Below, in pieces: positions 1 to 7,446 of a DNA stretch of 64,000 nucleotides; within the stretch, counting starts at the first letter, position 1, and every line of letters starts with the position of its first letter. The DNA comes from Gaiellasilicea sp963784895. Its GTDB lineage: Bacteria > Actinomycetota > Thermoleophilia > Gaiellales > Gaiellaceae. A program made the translations under genes and the position numbers. The stretch spans positions 1 to 64,000 of the forward strand of contig CAWATM010000015.1 of assembly GCA_963784895.1 (NCBI GenBank), read 5' to 3'. Below the pieces are notes generated by a model that was not told the origin of the DNA, made no database searches, and worked only from the letters and a program-made list of their open reading frames with translations.

Positions 1-63
1 ACGTCATGGACGAAACGCATCTCGGTCGCGGCGCGGGCGCTTCCCCTCCTCTTGGCGGCGTCG

Positions 64-69
64 TACGCT
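64..69 (+). promoter_or_regulatory. -10 element of leaderless cyclase gene
   Basis: TACGCT lies 7 nt before the GTG at 77, so transcription would begin at about the start codon. The same spacing recurs at many genes in this window, which supports GTG 77 as the start. No -35 box is obvious. Confidence 0.45.
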
Positions 70-76
70 GGGCGGC

Positions 77-559
77 GTGCGGCAGCTCCCTACCGGCACG
101 GTCACGCTCCTGTTCACGGACGTCGAGGGTTCGACGCGGTTGCTGCAACAGCTTGGGCAGGAGCGGTATGTGCGCGCGTTCACCGAGCATCGGCGGCTCC
201 TGCGAATGGCGTTCACCAGCCATCGCGGGGTTGAGGTGGAGATGCAGGGGGACAGCTTTCACTTCGCGTTCCCCTCTGCGCGTGAAGCGGTGGCGGCGGC
301 GGCGGCTGGGCAGCTGGCGCTCACGGAGTACGGGTGGGAGTCGGAGCCGATTCGTGTGCGCATGGGGCTGCACACGGGCGAACCGATGCAGGTCGATGGT
401 TTGTATGCCGGCCTTGATGTCCACCGCGCCGCGCGTGTGATGAGTGCCGGCGCTGGTGGGCAGGTGCTCATGTCGGAGCGGACGGCGTCGCTGGTGCAGG
501 GAAACTGCCGGACGGTGGTGCGCTCATGGATCTCGGTGAGCACCGGCTTAAGGATCTGA
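77..559 (+). CDS. Class III adenylate/guanylate cyclase domain (5' part of a frameshifted regulator)
   Basis: N-terminal cyclase domain of a large signalling protein. It opens with the family-typical MRQLPTGTVTLLFTDVEGST (GTG start), whose Asp in FTD is the expected metal ligand. The stretches GDSFHFAF, RMGLHTGEP and DVHRAARV follow as in bacterial class III cyclases fused to ATPases. After about residue 142 the frame is lost and the protein ends in a short unrelated tail. The expected continuation (LPDGG..DLGEHRLKDL) lies in the frame of the next entry, so one base appears to be missing near 500-504 (GGGAAA). If intact, the protein would couple cyclic-nucleotide synthesis or sensing to the downstream NTPase. 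Here it may be a pseudogene or carry a sequence error. Confidence 0.75.
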   Translation: MRQLPTGTVTLLFTDVEGSTRLLQQLGQERYVRAFTEHRRLLRMAFTSHRGVEVEMQGDSFHFAFPSAREAVAAAAAGQLALTEYGWESEPIRVRMGLHTGEPMQVDGLYAGLDVHRAARVMSAGAGGQVLMSERTASLVQGNCRTVVRSWISVSTGLRI

Positions 560-2334
560 CTGTCCCCCAGCGCCTGTATCAGCTGGTCGGCCCCGGGCTG
601 GCGAGCGATTTCGCGGCCCTGAAGACGCTCGAGAACCGGCCGACCAACCTGCCCACGCAGCCAACGGCACTCATCGGACGCCGGCGAGAGCTCCTCGAGC
701 TGCAAGCGCTCCTCATGCGTGCGGACGTACGCCTATTGACCCTCACCGGTCCCGGCGGAACTGGCAAGACGCGCTTGGCCCTGCAGTTGGCCGCCGACCT
801 GCTCGAGCGGTTCCCCCATGGCGTCTGGTTCGTCAACCTTGCCGCACTTAACGATTCAGCGCTTGTTCTGCCGGCGGTTGCGCAGACGCTCGCCGTGGAG
901 GAGGAAAGTGGCCGGCCGTTGGCGGAGACGCTCGCGGAGCAGCTCGCCGGCAAGGAGAGCCTCCTCGTGTTGGACAACTTCGAGCAGGTTGCAGACGCCG
1001 CCGAGTCCTTGGCCGCGCTCCTCGGCCGCACAGGCGCGATCAAGGTGCTCGTCACGAGCCGCGCGTCGCTGAACGTCCGCGCCGAGCACGAGTACGGAGT
1101 CCCAGCACTCCTCGACGATGAGGCCCTTGCCCTTTTCGCGGAGCGCGCGCGAGCCTCCAGGCCGACCTTCTCGATCGACGGCAACCGACACGTGGTCGCG
1201 GAGATCTGCCGCCGCCTCGACCACCTGCCCTTGGCGATCGAGTTGGCGGCCGCTCGCATCAAGCTGCTGCCCGAGAGGGCGCTGCTGGAGCGGCTCGACG
1301 AGCGGCTGAAGGTGCTCACCGGCGGGGCACGTGACCTGCCCGCCCGCCAGCAGACGCTCCGCGCCGCGATTGACTGGAGCTTCGACCTGCTCTCCGCCGA
1401 CGAGCAGAGCCTCTTCCGCCGCCTCTCCGCCTTCGCCGGCGGGCGCACGCTGGAGGCAATTGAGGCCGTCTGCAATCCCGACTCGGTGCTGGACGTCCTT
1501 GAGATCGTCGCCTCGCTCGTCGACAAGAGCCTGCTCCGTCAAGAGGAGAGCGAGACCGGGCACCCGCGCTTCGTGATGCTGGAGACTATTCACGAGTACG
1601 CGCGCGAGCGGCTGCTGGAATCGGGGGAGGCTGCCGAGGTCCGTCAGCGGCACGCCCACCATTTCCTCCGAGTGGCAGAGACGGCGAACGCGGACCGCGA
1701 GCTGCTGTGGGCGGCCTTGTCCTCTATCGAGGTGGAGCATGCGAACTTCCGCGCCGCGCTGGAGTGGTCGCAGACGGAAGCTCCAGCTCTAGCGACGGAG
1801 CTCGCGTCGAGGCTGTTCGCCTTCTGGGATAGGCGCGGGCACGTCAGCGAGGGGCTGGCGTGGCTCGAACAGCTGGCCGGCGTCGCCGAGGTGCCGCCTG
1901 TCGTCAGGGCGCGAGCACTGCTCGGTCTGGGGTGGCTCAGGTGGAGTGCGGGTCGTCTAGACGACGCCGCAGCAGCACTCGAAGCTGCGATTGAGATCTC
2001 GGTGTCCGACGACCATGAGGAACTCGTGCGCGCAGTCAGCTGTTACGGCGCCGTCCTTCTTCAGCTCAATCGCCTTGACGAGGCAAGTGTGGTGCTCAAG
2101 CGTGCGCTCTCGCTCAGCCGCCGGAGGGGATCGATGATCGATATTGCAATCAATGTCGGTAACCTCGGATTCCTCGAGCTTCATCGCGGAAATCTTCGTG
2201 AAGCGCGCAGCGCTTTCGTGGAGGCGCTCGAGATCGACCAGCGCCTCGACGCGCGAGACGGAATCGCCGCCGACTACACGAATCTCGGAATCGTTGACCT
2301 GGGTCTCGGGCGCTACGCAGAACGCCCGCGATGA
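526..2334 (+). CDS. NB-ARC/AAA-type ATPase with TPR-like repeats (middle part of the frameshifted cyclase regulator)
   Basis: This frame starts with DLGEHRLKDL, the usual junction after a class III cyclase domain, so it continues the preceding entry rather than being a separate gene; its ATG is internal. A P-loop, GPGGTGKT, lies at residues 75-82, followed by a Walker B-like LLVLDNFEQ and the helical segments LPLAIELAAARI and LSAFAGG typical of STAND/NB-ARC regulators. From about residue 380 on it is alpha-helical TPR-like sequence. It stops early after GRYAE because of a second frame change near 2315-2320, where one extra C seems to be present; the remaining C-terminus continues in the original frame. 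No DNA-binding domain is visible. Known relatives are soluble signalling ATPases of unknown target. Confidence 0.75.
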   Translation: MDLGEHRLKDLTVPQRLYQLVGPGLASDFAALKTLENRPTNLPTQPTALIGRRRELLELQALLMRADVRLLTLTGPGGTGKTRLALQLAADLLERFPHGVWFVNLAALNDSALVLPAVAQTLAVEEESGRPLAETLAEQLAGKESLLVLDNFEQVADAAESLAALLGRTGAIKVLVTSRASLNVRAEHEYGVPALLDDEALALFAERARASRPTFSIDGNRHVVAEICRRLDHLPLAIELAAARIKLLPERALLERLDERLKVLTGGARDLPARQQTLRAAIDWSFDLLSADEQSLFRRLSAFAGGRTLEAIEAVCNPDSVLDVLEIVASLVDKSLLRQEESETGHPRFVMLETIHEYARERLLESGEAAEVRQRHAHHFLRVAETANADRELLWAALSSIEVEHANFRAALEWSQTEAPALATELASRLFAFWDRRGHVSEGLAWLEQLAGVAEVPPVVRARALLGLGWLRWSAGRLDDAAAALEAAIEISVSDDHEELVRAVSCYGAVLLQLNRLDEASVVLKRALSLSRRRGSMIDIAINVGNLGFLELHRGNLREARSAFVEALEIDQRLDARDGIAADYTNLGIVDLGLGRYAERPR

Positions 2335-2659
2335 GTTCGCAACAGGCTTACGCGTCGCTATCGAACTCGGCGTGCCGCAATACATCGCCGGTGCGTTCGT
2401 CGGCCTCGCAGCCGTCGCAAGCCAGGGGGCCGGTCTGGAGCGAGCCGCGCGCCTTCTCGGCGCCGCCGACGCGATCATCGACGCGGTCGGCATTTCGCTG
2501 GAGACGTTCGAGCTGCAATTGTTTGAGGGAGTCGAGCGCACGCTCGCCACGTCGGATGCGTCGGCTGCGCTCTCCACTGCGCGTGCCGAGGCGCACACGT
2601 GGCCGCAGGAGCTGGCGGTCGCCTACGCGCTCGAGGGAGATGTAGCGGAACTACGCTAG
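2320..2659 (+). pseudogene. C-terminal fragment of the frameshifted cyclase/ATPase regulator
   Basis: From about 2320 the frame used by the cyclase domain becomes coding again: ARDEFATGLRVAIELG continues the helical repeats and ends at TAG 2657-2659. Reading GAA-GCC-CGC-GAT after removal of one C joins it smoothly to the preceding fragment (GRYAE-ARDE). The protein ends without a LuxR-type helix-turn-helix, which some cyclase-ATPase relatives carry. The fragment has no start of its own and should be read as the tail of the gene that begins at 77. Confidence 0.6.
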
Positions 2660-2766
2660 GCGATGCGCGTGTCGGTAATGCGCGGGGCGCCGGTAGGTCG
2701 GAGGACCTATTGCGGTCGCTCCCGCGCTGGCGTACAGTCGGTCGTTCTGCGGACTGGGGGTCTGAA

Positions 2767-4002
2767 GTGGCACGTAGCCTTACGCTCATAGTCGTCGCTG
2801 CGTGCGCTGTCGTAGCGGCCACCTCTCAGGCGGCTCTCGCGGCCGCGCCGGTAATCGTCGAGGTCACGACCGCCGAGCAAGTTGGGAGGGTTGCGGCAGC
2901 GGTTGGCCTGAACCCGACGCACACGTACTCGCGGACGATCACCGGTTTCGCTGCGAACGTGTCGTCGCAGCAGCAGCAGCGGCTCGAGCGGGACCCGCGC
3001 GTGCTGTCTGTGATCGCGGACGTGGGCGTGGTCCAGGCGCGGCCGGTGGTGACGCCAATCCCGGAGCAGCCGCCGCAGTTCGTCACTTCGGGGGTGCGGC
3101 GCGTCGGCGGGCTCCTCAGCCCCACCGCGAAGATCGACGGAATCGACGAGCGCGTCGACGTCGATGTCGCCGTGCTAGATACCGGGGTCGACGCCGCTCA
3201 TCCTGACCTCAACATCGCAGGCGGCGTCAACTGCGCCGGGGGCAAGGGATGGCACGACCGCGACGGCCACGGCACCCTCGCGGCCGGATTCATCGGTGCA
3301 ATCGACAACTCATTTGGAGCGGTCGGAATCGCTCCCGGCGCGCGCGTCTGGGGCGTTCGCGTCGCGAACAACGCGAACATGATCACGACATCCGCCCTGC
3401 TCTGCGGACTCGAGTGGGTGACCGTCAACGCCACCACGATCGAGGTCGCGAATATGTCTCTCTCGATGGAAGCGACCGTCACTGGGCCGTGCGGAGTCCC
3501 CACGCGCGGCAACCGCATCGACCAAATCCACAAGGCCGTGTGCGCTGCGACTGCAGCAGGTGTCACGCTGGTCGCCTCGGCAGGAAACGACTCGATGGAC
3601 GCAACCGGGTATCTCCCTGCCGCGTACCCCGAGGTGATCGCAGTCTCCGCCCTGGCTGACTCCGACGGTCAAACGGGCGGCTTCGGCCCGCCACCGGCAT
3701 GCCTTCCTGAGGCGCTCGACGACCATCTGGCGTTCTTCTCGAACTTCGGGAGCGTCGTCGACATCGCCGCACCCGGCGTCTGCATCTCCTCCACCTACCC
3801 CGGCGGGCAATACGCGGTCAGTAGCGGGACGAGCTTCGCGGCTCCGCTTGTCGCCGGCGGGGCCGCACTGCTGAAGGCACGCAACCCTGGCTGGTCACCG
3901 GAAGCGATCCGTACTCATCTACTGGCCACCACCCAGACGGGACCAATTCCAGGCGATCCCGACGCCTTCCCCGAGGGCGTCCTGAACGTCGGCTCGTACT
4001 GA
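2767..4002 (+). CDS. Secreted subtilisin-like serine protease (peptidase S8)
   Basis: 411-residue secreted protease. A cleavable signal peptide (VARSLTLIVVAACAVVAATS..ALAAAP) is followed by an I9-like propeptide region (RTITGFAANVSSQQ) and the S8 catalytic domain. The triad is visible as Asp138 (VAVLDTGVD), His168 (RDGHGT) and Ser356 (SSGTSFAAP), with the oxyanion region ASAGNDS in between. The GTG at 2767 is preferred over longer in-frame starts because it begins exactly at the signal peptide and has a G-rich ribosome binding site (GGGGG) about 8 nt upstream. The final residues follow the Ser motif closely, so there is no C-terminal anchor or extra domain. It probably degrades proteins outside the cell. 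It is not in an obvious operon. Confidence 0.85.
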   Translation: MARSLTLIVVAACAVVAATSQAALAAAPVIVEVTTAEQVGRVAAAVGLNPTHTYSRTITGFAANVSSQQQQRLERDPRVLSVIADVGVVQARPVVTPIPEQPPQFVTSGVRRVGGLLSPTAKIDGIDERVDVDVAVLDTGVDAAHPDLNIAGGVNCAGGKGWHDRDGHGTLAAGFIGAIDNSFGAVGIAPGARVWGVRVANNANMITTSALLCGLEWVTVNATTIEVANMSLSMEATVTGPCGVPTRGNRIDQIHKAVCAATAAGVTLVASAGNDSMDATGYLPAAYPEVIAVSALADSDGQTGGFGPPPACLPEALDDHLAFFSNFGSVVDIAAPGVCISSTYPGGQYAVSSGTSFAAPLVAGGAALLKARNPGWSPEAIRTHLLATTQTGPIPGDPDAFPEGVLNVGSY

Positions 4003-4495
4003 GCCTGCGGGACTACTCAACGCGATCAAGCTCAGCAGCTTCAGCAGGCCGACACCGCACCCTCACGCGCGTCTGTCTAAGGCGGGGTGATCGCGTTCGC
4101 CCCTTAGTTGAATTACACATACAGCTTCAGGAGCGTGACCCTTCCTGTGCGCTGCGGGTCAAGCTATTTCAAGCAGTGCTGCAATCGCCATTGGGCAGTC
4201 CTCGGCGCGGACCGGTTCGCCGGCGCTGAAAGCAGAAAGGTTCGGCAACGCGAGTAGGCGGTCGCTACGCGCTTACGACGACAAAGTAGACGGAGTCTCG
4301 CAATAACCGCCCGAGTTGCCGGGACGGCGCAGAATTGCGCAACCAAATTGCCAAGGGAGAGATGGCCAGCACGAGGCGGCGCCGAACTGTCATCGGCGTG
4401 ACAGTTCTTATGTCTGCGCTGTGAACGACGCTAGCTCCACTCGGTCGTAGCGTCTTCTCCATCGGTCGCATCGGGCGGCCGCCGGAAAAGGAGAA
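4003..4495. other. Non-coding region of reduced GC
   Basis: No credible gene is seen in this 490-base stretch. Its base composition is visibly less GC-rich than the surrounding genes. It contains a 9-bp inverted repeat (GAACTGTCA / TGACAGTTC, 6-nt gap) at 4384-4407, about 90 bases ahead of the next gene. The ribosome binding site for that gene (AAGGAG, 4488-4493) closes the region. Confidence 0.5.
4384..4407. promoter_or_regulatory. Inverted repeat, possible operator upstream of a secreted protein gene
   Basis: Perfect 9-bp arms, GAACTGTCA and TGACAGTTC, are separated by 6 nt. The site lies in the upstream region of the gene at 4499 and is not followed by a T-run, so a protein-binding site is at least as likely as a terminator. 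Confidence 0.3.
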
Positions 4496-4498
4496 ATG

Positions 4499-5113
4499 AT
4501 GAACGCCACCTCGACTCTCGGCTGCAGCCGTAGCATGCGGCCCGGGCGCACGTGCTTCGTTGCGACCATTGCTGTTGCGGCGATCATGCTCTCGGTGGCC
4601 GCTCCGCAGGCATCGGCTGTGACGGCCGGGCCTTCAAGCGGTTCTCCCGGCACAATCGCATTTCCCACATACAGCGTCGTCGGCTGGCACATGCCCACTA
4701 CCGTGCCCAACGGGGTCGGCGGTTGGGTAACCACTTATTCGGCGGCCTTGAATCACAAGGTCGCGTGGGTGTGTCGGTCGTCGCGGACATCGGGTGCCCA
4801 GACGTTGACCGCGTTGTACCGCGTTTTTCGCTGGAACGGCGTTGCCTGGGCGGGGTACCCGGAGAAAGTCGTGACAGTTGGAATCCCGGCCGGAGCGGCT
4901 TGTGTCACTGACCCGTACCGTCTCAGCCTCGGCGTGAACTTCGGCCTCTACCCTTACGGCCACTTCACGATGCAGGTGGCTTTCAGGTGGAGTGACTCAT
5001 ACGGAAACTTCCTGGGGGTGCGCGGGTATGCCTTCGACGCTCAGAGCGACTACCAGTGCCAGACGGCCGTAGGGAGATGCAACACGGGTGCGGGATGGAT
5101 TTACGTCGGCTGA
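4499..5113 (+). CDS. Secreted protein of unknown function
   Basis: About 204 residues with an N-terminal signal peptide (basic MNATSTLGCSRSMRPGR stretch, then hydrophobic FVATIAVAAIMLSVAA and an AxA-type site at QASA-V). The mature part is rich in aromatic and small residues, has four Cys residues that could form disulfides, and resembles a beta-rich extracellular domain. I do not recognise the family. Two adjacent ATG codons occur at 4496 and 4499. The second is chosen because it lies 5 nt behind the AAGGAG ribosome binding site, whereas the first would be only 2 nt away. A strong hairpin follows the stop codon. Confidence 0.65.
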   Translation: MNATSTLGCSRSMRPGRTCFVATIAVAAIMLSVAAPQASAVTAGPSSGSPGTIAFPTYSVVGWHMPTTVPNGVGGWVTTYSAALNHKVAWVCRSSRTSGAQTLTALYRVFRWNGVAWAGYPEKVVTVGIPAGAACVTDPYRLSLGVNFGLYPYGHFTMQVAFRWSDSYGNFLGVRGYAFDAQSDYQCQTAVGRCNTGAGWIYVG

Positions 5114-5132
5114 CACTGCCAGCGAGTCGCCG

Positions 5133-5164
5133 CTGCGAAGGGCCCCTCCCGGGGCCCTTCGCAG
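5133..5164 (+). terminator. Strong hairpin after the secreted protein gene
   Basis: A perfect 14-bp stem (left arm 5133-5146, right arm 5151-5164) encloses a TCCC loop, about 20 nt after the stop codon. No T-run follows, so it may be a Rho-dependent terminator element or an mRNA 3'-end stabiliser. Confidence 0.6.
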
Positions 5165-5338
5165 GTGGAGGTGAAGCTCCAGATCTCGGCCGAGGTCAGC
5201 TCGAGGCTGGAGCCGTGTCACGGTCGATCCCGCGAAGAACAACTCGAACGCGCTGCGCTCTTGGCGCGAGTGTGCTTCCAGTACGAGCGCGACATAGAAA
5301 GCAGCGGGGCAGCAGAGTTGCTGAGCGTCGTCCGCTAG
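5165..5338 (+). CDS. Possible small helical protein or gene remnant
   Basis: A GTG-initiated frame of 57 codons reads as a plausible amphipathic helical peptide (EEQLERAALLARVCFQYERDIES). It begins at the base of the hairpin stem and has no clear ribosome binding site, so it may be the remnant of a longer gene. No family is recognised. Confidence 0.2.
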   Translation: MEVKLQISAEVSSRLEPCHGRSREEQLERAALLARVCFQYERDIESSGAAELLSVVR

Positions 5339-6050
5339 ATTCTTGGACAACGGCCGCTCTCACCCTCCCGCCGTAGCAAGGCCATGTCGCTCAGGGAACT
5401 TCCTGAACACTCGCGCAAAGAAGGGCATGAGCCGTGCATGCGCTATCGGCATCGCATCCCTAGCTCGCCATAGGTGGTGAGACCGCACAGATGACGAAGA
5501 CGCGACCGCATCTGAGCTTGTGCTGTGGGTCGTCGCGCCGAGCCGCGCGCTGGTTGCACTACCTGCTGATCGGCAAGCCGACCAGCGAGGGGGTGTCGTT
5601 GAGCGTCTACGTCGGGAGGGCGCAGGCGCTGCGCTCGAGCGTCAAGACCGGCCACAACTTGAAGGAGTGGGCCGGTGCCTGCTCATCCAGCGCCAGGGCC
5701 TGCACCCGTTCAACGCCTCCGACATGGCTGGCTCGAGCGGCGGCTGATCGACGTTCTCCTCGAGGCGCCGGGCATCGACTTGGCCAACAAGACGCCCCCG
5801 CCTCCCGAGCTCGTCCCCGAGTACAAGCGAGATCTCGACCGCACCGTCGTCGCCCCCTTCGGCGTGCTGGGCGTGCTCGGCGCCTACGTGGCGTGGATCT
5901 GGAGTTGCTCGGCAGCAGGCGTGCCGCGTCGCACGGGAGCTTGAAAGGCGAGGGATGGCAGAAGGTGCGTTACGCACGACTCGCGACTGACGCGGCGACC
6001 GAGCAGACGCCTGTGGAGGAGCGAGACGAGCGACCTCGAATCCAGGCCCG
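5339..6050. other. Gene-poor stretch without a recognisable gene
   Basis: Several overlapping open frames exist here on both strands, but none has a convincing start, ribosome binding site or recognisable family. Short pieces look protein-like in different frames (for example PEYKRDLDRTVVAPF near 5815-5860), which would fit decayed coding sequence. I could not reconstruct a gene. Confidence 0.4.
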
Positions 6051-6518
6051 ATGCGGCTGCGACTACTGCTCACCCCGCTCGTCCTCGTCGGCGCGATGCT
6101 GGCGCTGACCCTCTTCCGCGCAGACGCGCAAGCCGGGTCGGCCGGTTTGCCGGCGACGCGCGGCTTCTTCACCCCAAGCGGCAACATCTTGTGTGCGGCC
6201 TTCGTCGCGCGGGATACCGCGACAATGCGCTGCAACATCCGCCGCACCGCCGGCCGGGATCTGCCGGAGCCGAAGGGTTGCCAGGAGCAGGGTGACTGGT
6301 TCGGCGGGCGCATCTTCTCGCTCGGTCGTCGCGGCCCGGCCGCACGGATCTGTCCCACGGACGCGCTCCTCCCAGACCGGCGCCCCCCGCGCGTTGCCTA
6401 CGGGACGAGTTGGCGGCACGGCCCCTTCCGGTGCCTGTCGAGCCGGCTGGCGCTCTTATGCACAAACGCCACCGGTAACGGCGTCCTCCTCAGCTACGAA
6501 CGCCAGCAGGTCTTCTAA
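6051..6518 (+). CDS. Secreted DUF6636-like protein
   Basis: 155 residues with an N-terminal signal sequence (MRLRLLLTPLVLVGAMLALT..ADAQA). The mature domain has the F-x-PSGNI-x-C signature (GFFTPSGNILCAA), followed by MRCNI, a WFGG segment, ICPTD, VAYG-SWR-GPFRC and LLCTN. This is the Cys pattern of DUF6636, a small extracellular family common in high-GC actinobacteria. Its function is unknown; the conserved Cys residues suggest a disulfide-stabilised fold. The ATG is the only start that keeps the whole signal peptide. It stands alone between a gene-poor stretch and a tRNA. Confidence 0.7.
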   Translation: MRLRLLLTPLVLVGAMLALTLFRADAQAGSAGLPATRGFFTPSGNILCAAFVARDTATMRCNIRRTAGRDLPEPKGCQEQGDWFGGRIFSLGRRGPAARICPTDALLPDRRPPRVAYGTSWRHGPFRCLSSRLALLCTNATGNGVLLSYERQQVF

Positions 6519-6683
6519 CGCCTGCCGTCGAGGCTTCCCCGCGAGAGAACGATTCAGAGTGCCGTTGGATCGCGGAAGCGCCGCCTCGTCGAGCGTGGGC
6601 GCCGGCGCCTCATCGCAGGAGCGGGTGAGCCAGCGGCAGCCCGGCGCGCGGGTAGCGCTCGTGGAGACCAAGCTGGCAATAGA

Positions 6684-6707
6684 AAAAGCCCCGTCACCGG
6701 GGCTTTT
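6684..6707 (-). terminator. Intrinsic terminator of the tRNA-Gly gene
   Basis: AAAAGCCCCG (6684-6693) pairs with CGGGGCTTTT (6698-6707) around a 4-nt loop. On the minus strand the stem is followed by a T-run, 7 nt after the tRNA 3' end. Being A/T-flanked on both sides, it could also act on the plus strand. Confidence 0.8.
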
Positions 6708-6713
6708 CTTCAA

Positions 6714-6786
6714 AGCGGGCGATGGGGCTCGAACCCACGACCCTCAGCTTGGGAAGCTGATGCTCTACCAACTGAGCTACGCCCGC
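6714..6786 (-). tRNA. tRNA-Gly(CCC)
   Basis: On the minus strand the sequence folds as a cloverleaf. The acceptor stem is GCGGGCG/CGCCCGC, the D-arm contains AGCTCAGTTGGTAGAGC, the anticodon loop TTCCCAA gives CCC, and the T-arm contains GGGTTCGAGCCCC. The CCA end is not encoded. A terminator follows directly. Confidence 0.95.
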
Positions 6787-6930
6787 CTGGTGCGGGCATT
6801 CTAGCCGCGCTGCAAGGAGGGGTTGGCGAAACGGCGGCTGAGCTGCTCCGCCAACCCCGACGCGTCGAGCGCTTCGCGTGCTCGGGGATGCCGGCCCCGC
6901 GGCGCGGCCCCATGTTGCAGCCGAGGCGGT

Positions 6931-7446
6931 CTAGCCGGGGCCGGTCTCGATCTGGCGCCCGGTGCGGAGCCGGGCGCGCGGGCAGGCACCCCAGAGTCCG
7001 CGCCCCGCCGCCCGGGCCTCCTGCGCCGCGGCGACCAGGCGCCGCGCGTGGACGCCGCGCTCGCCGCGGTAGAAGTACGGCGCAGCTGCCCCGACTCGGA
7101 CGAGCTCGAGCGTCAGGTTGGTCTCGTCGGCGTGGACGTAACGCAGCAGGCGGCCGTGGCGGTCCCGGTCGTCCAGCCCCGGATCGCGCTCCAGACGCAC
7201 CTCGGTGCCGCGGGGCGCGAGCCGGTCGAGCGCAGCCATCGCCTCGTCCCCCCAGCATTCGACCCCGAGCTCCGGCGCATCGACCTGGACGAAGCGGACG
7301 CGGCGGCCGTCTTCGAGCAGAAGCGTGTCGCCGTCGCGGGCCGAGTCGACCGTCGCCCGGCCGGCCGGCGTCGTCGTCCCACCTCCGCAGGCGGCGCAGA
7401 GCAGGACGGCGAGGAGGGCGAGCCCTCTCAGGCGGTCGGAACCCAC
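6931..7446 (-). CDS. Secreted or lipid-anchored thermonuclease (SNase family)
   Basis: 171-residue staphylococcal nuclease-like protein. The N-terminus is a hydrophobic export signal (LRGLALLAVLLCAACGGG) with a lipobox-like LCAAC. The SNase fold is visible as VDSARDGDTLLLEDGRRVRF, VDAPELGVECWGDEA, DRHGRLLRYV and ARAAGRGLWGAC. These carry the basic residue of RVRF, the acidic residue of DAPE and the Asp/Arg of DRHGR, as in active enzymes. It would cut DNA or RNA outside the membrane. The start is taken as GTG 7446, which places the signal at the very N-terminus; it overlaps the last 19 bases of the upstream herA-like gene, implying co-transcription. Confidence 0.8.
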   Translation of the reverse strand: MGSDRLRGLALLAVLLCAACGGGTTTPAGRATVDSARDGDTLLLEDGRRVRFVQVDAPELGVECWGDEAMAALDRLAPRGTEVRLERDPGLDDRDRHGRLLRYVHADETNLTLELVRVGAAAPYFYRGERGVHARRLVAAAQEARAAGRGLWGACPRARLRTGRQIETGPG

